In this document: positions 6,382-9,788 of the stretch, in pieces
Layout of the letters: every line of letters begins with the position of its first letter
Position numbering within the stretch: the first letter of the stretch is position 1
From: Legionellales bacterium UBA4722
Lineage (GTDB): Bacteria; Pseudomonadota; Gammaproteobacteria; DSM-16500
Direction of reading: 5' to 3'
Length of the DNA stretch: 9,788 nt
Assembly: GCA_002404295.1 (NCBI GenBank)
Contig: DHJK01000178.1
Location: forward strand, 1 to 9,788
The notes under the pieces: model-generated
What the model was told of the DNA's origin: nothing
The model's input: the letters and a program-made list of their open reading frames with translations, nothing else
Databases searched by the model: none
Made by a program: the position numbers and the translations under genes

Positions 6382-7527
6382 ATGAATTTCTTTTTAAAAT
6401 TACTAATTTTGTCATTTATATCAATAGGGAATATATCAACCGCATTTTCTGATACTTCATCAGAAAACCTGCAAAATTTTTTAGATAAATGGAGAGTTCA
6501 AAAAAAAGTAACAGGCGTGATTATATTAATCAAAGTACCCGCAAAACAGGATATTTTTACAAGTGGAACTACGCAATTAAACAATAAAGATCCTATTACA
6601 AAAAATACTTTATTTGCTGTAGGTAGTATTACTAAAACATTCACAAGTGCCATGATACTAAGGTTAGAAGCGGATGGAAAACTTAATATTAATGATAAAA
6701 TAGGCCACTATTTTCCTGAATATCCTCGTTGGAAAAATATCACAATAAAGCAATTATTGAATATGACCAGCGGCATCGAAAATTACACCGAAAATAAGGA
6801 GTGGGTTAAAAATTTACAAAATAATTTTACAATAACATGGACTACTAACGAACTTATTAACATTGCCTATCAAGAGCCTGATTATTTTAAACCTGGAAAA
6901 GGTTGGCATTATTCCAATACGAATTATGTTCTTCTTGGAAAAATTATTGAGGCTATTACCCATCAGCCATTATCGCAGTCATTTCAAGCGCAATTTTTTC
7001 AACCATTAGGATTAAAAAATACTTATTTTAATGAGAACTACTACAGCTCGAATGTATTAAAGAGAATGGCTCATGGTTATGATGAATATCAAGATGTCAC
7101 AACTACTATACTCGCAAAAAATTTAAGTAATATTGGGCCAGCAGGTGGTGGAATGGTGATGGATTCAGTTGATCTTGAAAGTTGGATTAATCATTTATTG
7201 ATAATAAAAGACATTTTACCTCCAAAACAACTTGAGGAGATGCTAGATGGCGTTCGCACGCCTCCTAATAAAAAAATTGATTTACCTAATTCAAAATACG
7301 GTTTAGGAATTGGAATAGCTGAAAGTAATAAATTAGGAAAAATGATTTCTTATGCGGGAACTTTTCCCGGATATGGTTCTACATTCATTTATCTACCTAA
7401 ATTCAACACGCTGATCATTACACAGATGAATGTTGATCGTGAAGGAAATGATGAGAGTTCTTATCTGCATTTTCCAAACCAATCTTTAATTCAAGGAATA
7501 ATTAACAAAGAGATTGCACCTATCTAA
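6382..7527 (+). CDS. Exported beta-lactamase-fold serine hydrolase (class C/EstB/D-peptidase-like)
   Basis: This is a 381-residue penicillin-binding-protein-fold hydrolase. Residues 1-23 form a signal peptide with a likely cut after STAFS, so it should act in the periplasm or outside the cell. The first catalytic motif S-x-x-K is S82-I-T-K85 (GSITKTF), and the second, Y-x-N, is Y177-S-N179 in a typical HYSNTNYVLLG context. GPAGGGMVMDSVDL is the usual AAGG-type loop before the distal helix. The third motif, normally K-T-G in class C beta-lactamases or H-x-G in esterase and D-peptidase relatives, appears as Y324-A-G326 (YAGTFPGYGS), so the basic residue is missing. GGAG at 6371-6374 is 7 nt before the ATG. 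Such proteins may be D,D-peptidases, esterases or amidases; there is no good reason to call this one a true beta-lactamase. It converges on the next gene. Confidence 0.88.
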   Translation: MNFFLKLLILSFISIGNISTAFSDTSSENLQNFLDKWRVQKKVTGVIILIKVPAKQDIFTSGTTQLNNKDPITKNTLFAVGSITKTFTSAMILRLEADGKLNINDKIGHYFPEYPRWKNITIKQLLNMTSGIENYTENKEWVKNLQNNFTITWTTNELINIAYQEPDYFKPGKGWHYSNTNYVLLGKIIEAITHQPLSQSFQAQFFQPLGLKNTYFNENYYSSNVLKRMAHGYDEYQDVTTTILAKNLSNIGPAGGGMVMDSVDLESWINHLLIIKDILPPKQLEEMLDGVRTPPNKKIDLPNSKYGLGIGIAESNKLGKMISYAGTFPGYGSTFIYLPKFNTLIITQMNVDREGNDESSYLHFPNQSLIQGIINKEIAPI

Positions 7528-7582
7528 ATGTGCAAGTCTGAAAATCCTTGAGTAATACGTCGTTATCCTTTTTACATCAATG

Positions 7583-7610
7583 TAATGACCGGCTACATAA
7601 CCGGTCATTA
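7583..7610. terminator. Perfect 10-bp stem-loop between convergent genes
   Basis: TAATGACCGG (7583-7592) and CCGGTCATTA (7601-7610) form a perfect 10-bp stem around an 8-nt loop. It lies 55 nt past the serine hydrolase stop and 30 nt past the stop of the opposing gene. The position suits a bidirectional terminator, but neither side has a good U tract (the plus side reads TTATATG), so termination may be weak. Confidence 0.5.
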
Positions 7611-7640
7611 TTATATGTGTGGCAGTTACACTCAATACTG

Positions 7641-8054
7641 TTACGAGCTGAGTGCACTGTCTTGCATTTCTCCCTCTATTTGACATTCAATTTTTTTCGG
7701 ATACCCTCGTAATTTCAACTCACCTTTAGGGTGAATAGTATTGGTGGCGATACTACATTGTTGAGATTGATTAAACTGATTAGCTGTTGAAGGTAGTGCA
7801 TGTCCATCGACGTAGTCAATCACAACGCCTGCAGCTGTATGATCGTTTAAATCGAATGGTATTATAAAAATATCATTGACTTGAATTGTGTGCGCTTCGC
7901 TGAGCACAGGTTGACTACCCTTGTCTTGATAAGCTAATTGATAAATAACTTGCATAGGTTTGTTGACTGTAAGCTTTACTTCATTGGCTTGAGCAGTTTC
8001 TATTGCTGCTGTACTTAAAATTAATAAGCCTATAGCTAATTTCTTGAAATGCAT
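7641..8054 (-). CDS. Small secreted protein of unknown function
   Basis: This is a 137-residue protein with a clear signal peptide: KK at residues 4-5, hydrophobic core 6-18, and a likely signal peptidase I cut after A23 (TAQA). The mature part is about 114 residues with alternating strand-like segments (EVKLTVNKPMQVIYQLAY, IFIIPFDL, AGVVIDYVDGHALP). Two cysteines, C100 (QQCSIAT) and C124 (IECQIEG), could form one disulfide, as expected for a small periplasmic or secreted beta-rich protein. GAGG lies 8 nt before the ATG. Similar short secreted proteins with an N-terminal VTVNKPM-like strand occur, from memory, in Legionella genomes without an assigned function. A plausible minus-strand -10 (GATAAT, 8098-8093) lies upstream. 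It is divergent from the HTH gene, and the two share a regulatory region of about 130 nt, so the HTH regulator might also control it. No function can be assigned. Confidence 0.75.
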   Translation of the reverse strand: MHFKKLAIGLLILSTAAIETAQANEVKLTVNKPMQVIYQLAYQDKGSQPVLSEAHTIQVNDIFIIPFDLNDHTAAGVVIDYVDGHALPSTANQFNQSQQCSIATNTIHPKGELKLRGYPKKIECQIEGEMQDSALSS

Positions 8055-8100
8055 AGTTTGTTCCTCATAAGTTGTTAATAAAGAGTCAATTAATTATCGA

Positions 8101-8128
8101 TTGTCATATCATCGATGCAATGTATAAT
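8101..8128 (+). promoter_or_regulatory. Strong promoter for the HTH/membrane-protein operon
   Basis: TTGTCA at 8101-8106 and a perfect TATAAT at 8123-8128 are separated by 16 nt. Transcription would start near 8135, about 50 nt before the GTG at 8184. The -10 box lies inside the left arm of the palindrome at 8119-8166, which suggests control by a protein competing with RNA polymerase. Confidence 0.65.
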
Positions 8129-8166
8129 AGACTTTACAAATCACAATGTAAAGTCTATTATACATT
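8119..8166. promoter_or_regulatory. Perfect 20-bp inverted repeat, probable operator
   Basis: The left arm AATGTATAATAGACTTTACA (8119-8138) is the exact reverse complement of 8147-8166, with an 8-nt spacer. It covers the -10 box and the predicted transcript start and ends 4 nt before the AGGAG ribosome site of the HTH gene. Because transcription should begin inside the left arm, most of the RNA hairpin would not form. A DNA operator bound by a dimer or tetramer is therefore the better explanation, and the HTH protein encoded just downstream is the obvious candidate. Confidence 0.75.
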
Positions 8167-8183
8167 CCTTAGGAGAATTAAAG

Positions 8184-8417
8184 GTGCCGAGAATAATAGG
8201 AAAATTGACCATTAATAATTCAATCCAAGAATTACGTCATGCTAAGGGTATTACTCAACAGGATTTAGCAGATGCTATAGAAGTGACTCGGGCGACTATT
8301 ATTGCTCTTGAAAAGGGGAATTATAACCCATCACTGGAATTGGTATTTAGAATCGCTAAATTTTTTAAAACCGATATTGAAAAAATATTTTATGAAAAAG
8401 GAGTGCATCGTGAATAA
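8184..8417 (+). CDS. Xre-type helix-turn-helix transcriptional regulator
   Basis: This is a 77-residue DNA-binding protein that is essentially one Cro/C1-type HTH domain (about residues 13-70). The sequence IQELRHAKGITQQDLADAI, then VTRATIIALEKG (34-45, including the recognition helix) and NPSLELVFRIAKFF follow the small Xre subgroup with a V-T/S-R-x-T-I-x-x-I/L-E-x-G-x-Y-x-P-S-L signature and a C-terminal IEKIF. I chose GTG 8184 because AGGAG (8171-8175) sits 8 nt upstream and the family starts about here. The upstream in-frame ATG at 8115 lies within the promoter, before the predicted transcript start, and would translate the palindrome. The next gene begins within the last 8 nt of this one. 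It probably represses its own operon through the 20-bp inverted repeat. Confidence 0.88.
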   Translation: MPRIIGKLTINNSIQELRHAKGITQQDLADAIEVTRATIIALEKGNYNPSLELVFRIAKFFKTDIEKIFYEKGVHRE

Positions 8418-9003
8418 ACTGATACGTTTTATCTATATTTATCTACTCATTGGACTTCCATTTGTGATTGGTTGCATGTTTTGGAGCAATGCCCGTTCGG
8501 AACATGAAGTCTTACAGAATAGCAGCTTGTTTATCAAAACCGTCTGGGAAATACTGTCTTGGAACCTCATGATTTGGTTTGCAGTTTTAATTATTTTTCT
8601 TGTGATATTAGTGGCTATTCCCAGTGTGAGAGATAATACATTAAGGTATTTGGCTAATTTAAAAGAAAGAGATGAGAGAGAAGAATATATTACCGGTAAA
8701 GCATCACGTGCTGCTTATGTTTCAACTATCAGTCTTATTATCTTCTTTTTGTTTTTTTCGCTATTTTCATTAAGCATCTCACGGATACCCAAAGATCAAC
8801 TACATAAGGAAAATATTACCGTTGCAATTCATATTGGAATGAACATATTAGATACAAATAAAGCTGAAATCGTTCCGCAAGGTAAAGTTTTATTTGCAAC
8901 AAAAAATATTATGCTTTCAAGTTCTAGTATATTGATTATTTTGTTAGTATGGCAGGTGTTAATATTTAATTATGTGGCGAGAAAAGAGCAAATGCTAGAT
9001 TAA
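8410..9003 (+). CDS. Four-helix inner-membrane protein paired with the HTH regulator
   Basis: This is a 197-residue integral membrane protein of unknown function. Hydrophobic segments lie at about 7-25, 51-71, 103-125 and 170-190. A highly charged segment between helices 2 and 3 reads LKERDEREEYITGKASR (84-100). Such a K-E/D-E-R followed by G/K-K-A block next to a helix resembles that in small membrane proteins encoded beside tiny Xre regulators (for example DUF2178-type proteins), but I cannot name the family firmly. The loop between helices 3 and 4 (about 126-168) is mostly polar. I chose GTG 8410: AAGGAG (8398-8403) is 6 nt upstream, and the resulting 8-nt overlap with the HTH stop indicates translational coupling. 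The ATG at 8302 would add 36 residues that read the HTH gene out of frame and has no matching ribosome site. It may sense the envelope or bind the regulator. Confidence 0.82.
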   Translation: MNKLIRFIYIYLLIGLPFVIGCMFWSNARSEHEVLQNSSLFIKTVWEILSWNLMIWFAVLIIFLVILVAIPSVRDNTLRYLANLKERDEREEYITGKASRAAYVSTISLIIFFLFFSLFSLSISRIPKDQLHKENITVAIHIGMNILDTNKAEIVPQGKVLFATKNIMLSSSSILIILLVWQVLIFNYVARKEQMLD

Positions 9004-9012
9004 AATAAAAAG

Positions 9013-9049
9013 ACAAGTCAGACTTGTGTAATAAAATAAGACTGACTTG
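9013..9049 (+). terminator. Nested inverted repeats after the membrane-protein gene
   Basis: ACAAGTC (9013-9019) pairs with GACTTGT (9021-9027). Alternatively, CAAGTCAG (9014-9021) pairs with CTGACTTG (9042-9049), extendable by three pairs past one mismatch. The two structures are mutually exclusive. The location, 9 nt past the stop, suits a terminator, but no U tract follows on the plus strand. On the minus strand the repeat is followed by TCTTTTTATTTTA, so it reads better as a leftward terminator, although no leftward gene is visible. Confidence 0.35.
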
Positions 9050-9108
9050 GACTAGATGGAATTGATATAAAGAAATTAATATTCACATACATAACTGAGA
9101 ATTTAATT

Positions 9109-9750
9109 ATGAAAAGAGAATCACACTTATTTGCCTGCCATAAATACCTAGAAGAAACTGGAAGTCAAATATTGGTCTATCTCGCTAAAGTTAATTTCAG
9201 GGATTTAAGAGAAATCAAGAACATCTGTGATCAAATTAAGGATTACATGACGACAATTGAAAATCATAGTCGATGGGAAGAAGAGTTTATTTTTAACAAG
9301 TTTTTCACGAAGGAAGAATTATCTACTTTTTTTGGAGAGCACTCTGATCTTGAAGATAGAGCAAAAAAAATAATTGAAGGATTTAAAGATCTTTTGAATT
9401 TAGACTCTCACTCTAGAGTGTGCAAAGGCAAATTAATCTATTTAGATTTCAGAATTTTCTTCGCTTCCAATCTTGTCCATTTTTATGATGAGGAAACAAT
9501 TTTATTAAATATGTTGCAGGATAGAGCAACAGACGATGAAATCAGAGCCATTGATAAGCCAATTTATCAAAGTATGAGTAGTAGTGAAATTGTAGAGATG
9601 CTTGAATTGCTTCTTCCCCCAATTAGTTTTTCAGAAAAGAAGAATATTCTCGATGACTTAAAGAAATTTAATCCTATTAACTTTGATTGTGCTATTCCTG
9701 AGATACGAAAAATTCTTACGCAGGGAGAAGCAGTAGAAATTTTTAGATAA
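9109..9750 (+). CDS. Hemerythrin-like (HHE) domain protein
   Basis: This is a 213-residue soluble, mostly helical protein. The first 140 residues carry a hemerythrin-type di-iron ligand pattern in order: H11 (FACHK) in helix 1, H53-x-x-x-E57 (ENHSRWEEE) in helix 2, H78 (GEHSD) in helix 3, and H124-x-x-x-E128 (LVHFYDEE) in helix 4. This matches the HHE cation-binding family, whose members bind O2 or NO, or sense or repair oxidative damage at iron centres. The C-terminal part (about 141-213) is an extra helical region with SxSEIVEMLELLLPP at about 157-171 and ends in a short charged tail; I do not recognise it as a separate domain. The Shine-Dalgarno is weak (GAGA, about 8 nt before the ATG). 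It stands 105 nt after the membrane-protein gene and is probably a separate unit, although I see no strong promoter in that gap. Confidence 0.75.
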   Translation: MKRESHLFACHKYLEETGSQILVYLAKVNFRDLREIKNICDQIKDYMTTIENHSRWEEEFIFNKFFTKEELSTFFGEHSDLEDRAKKIIEGFKDLLNLDSHSRVCKGKLIYLDFRIFFASNLVHFYDEETILLNMLQDRATDDEIRAIDKPIYQSMSSSEIVEMLELLLPPISFSEKKNILDDLKKFNPINFDCAIPEIRKILTQGEAVEIFR

Positions 9751-9788
9751 AAATTATTAGAAAAGCTTACCTTCTGAAACTTAAAGTC

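Noticed and set aside
7486..7686. Minus-strand 66-codon frame spanning the 7583-7610 stem-loop
   Set aside because: It overlaps two supported genes and the stem-loop, with no ribosome site or motif seen.
8115..8183. Longer HTH protein from ATG 8115
   Set aside because: The extension would translate the palindrome and part of the promoter and would start before the predicted transcript start; GTG 8184 has AGGAG at 8 nt.
8302..8409. Longer membrane protein from ATG 8302
   Set aside because: The extension is the HTH gene read out of frame; GTG 8410 has AAGGAG at 6 nt and a typical overlap with the HTH stop.
1..9788. Mobile element, CRISPR array, tRNA or rRNA
   Set aside because: I saw no transposase or integrase motifs, terminal repeats, regularly spaced repeats, or cloverleaf and rRNA sequence on either strand by eye.

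Overview
The window looks like chromosomal DNA from an AT-rich gammaproteobacterium, most likely Legionella or a close relative in the Legionellales. The main evidence is the phosphotransferase at 5300-6307, which closely resembles, from memory, the APH(9)-Ia spectinomycin kinase described in Legionella pneumophila. The small secreted protein at 7641-8054 and the MHS-type MFS carrier also fit that group. This placement is an inference from protein resemblance; no rRNA or tRNA gene is present to test it.

Layout. (1) 159-2021, plus strand: a secreted M28 zinc peptidase of the carboxypeptidase Q type, followed 15 nt later by a small ABM-like protein. (2) 2057-4117, minus strand, read right to left: an MFS symporter with a strong promoter, a 69-codon ORF that looks like an internally deleted SAM methyltransferase, a 22-codon ORF with a near-ideal Shine-Dalgarno overlapping the preceding stop, and a compact SET-domain protein. 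(3) 4339-6307, plus strand: an alpha/beta hydrolase and the APH(9)-like kinase, divergent from the MFS gene. (4) 6382-7527: a periplasmic beta-lactamase-fold serine hydrolase with its own strong promoter. It converges on a small secreted protein of unknown function (7641-8054, minus), with a 10-bp stem-loop between them. (5) 8101-9003: a compact regulator/membrane-protein pair. A strong promoter overlaps a perfect 20-bp inverted repeat, followed by an Xre-type HTH gene and an overlapping four-helix membrane protein gene, both most likely starting at GTG. (6) 9109-9750: a hemerythrin-like protein.

How the genes work together. Three adjacent enzymes (alpha/beta hydrolase, small-molecule kinase, beta-lactamase-fold hydrolase) and an MFS carrier could form a loose xenobiotic or drug-handling neighbourhood, but only the hydrolase and kinase look co-transcribed. 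The best candidate for an undescribed system is the HTH/membrane-protein pair with its long palindrome. It looks like an autoregulated module in which the membrane protein may signal to, or sequester, the repressor. I see no insertion sequence, CRISPR array, integrase, tRNA or rRNA.
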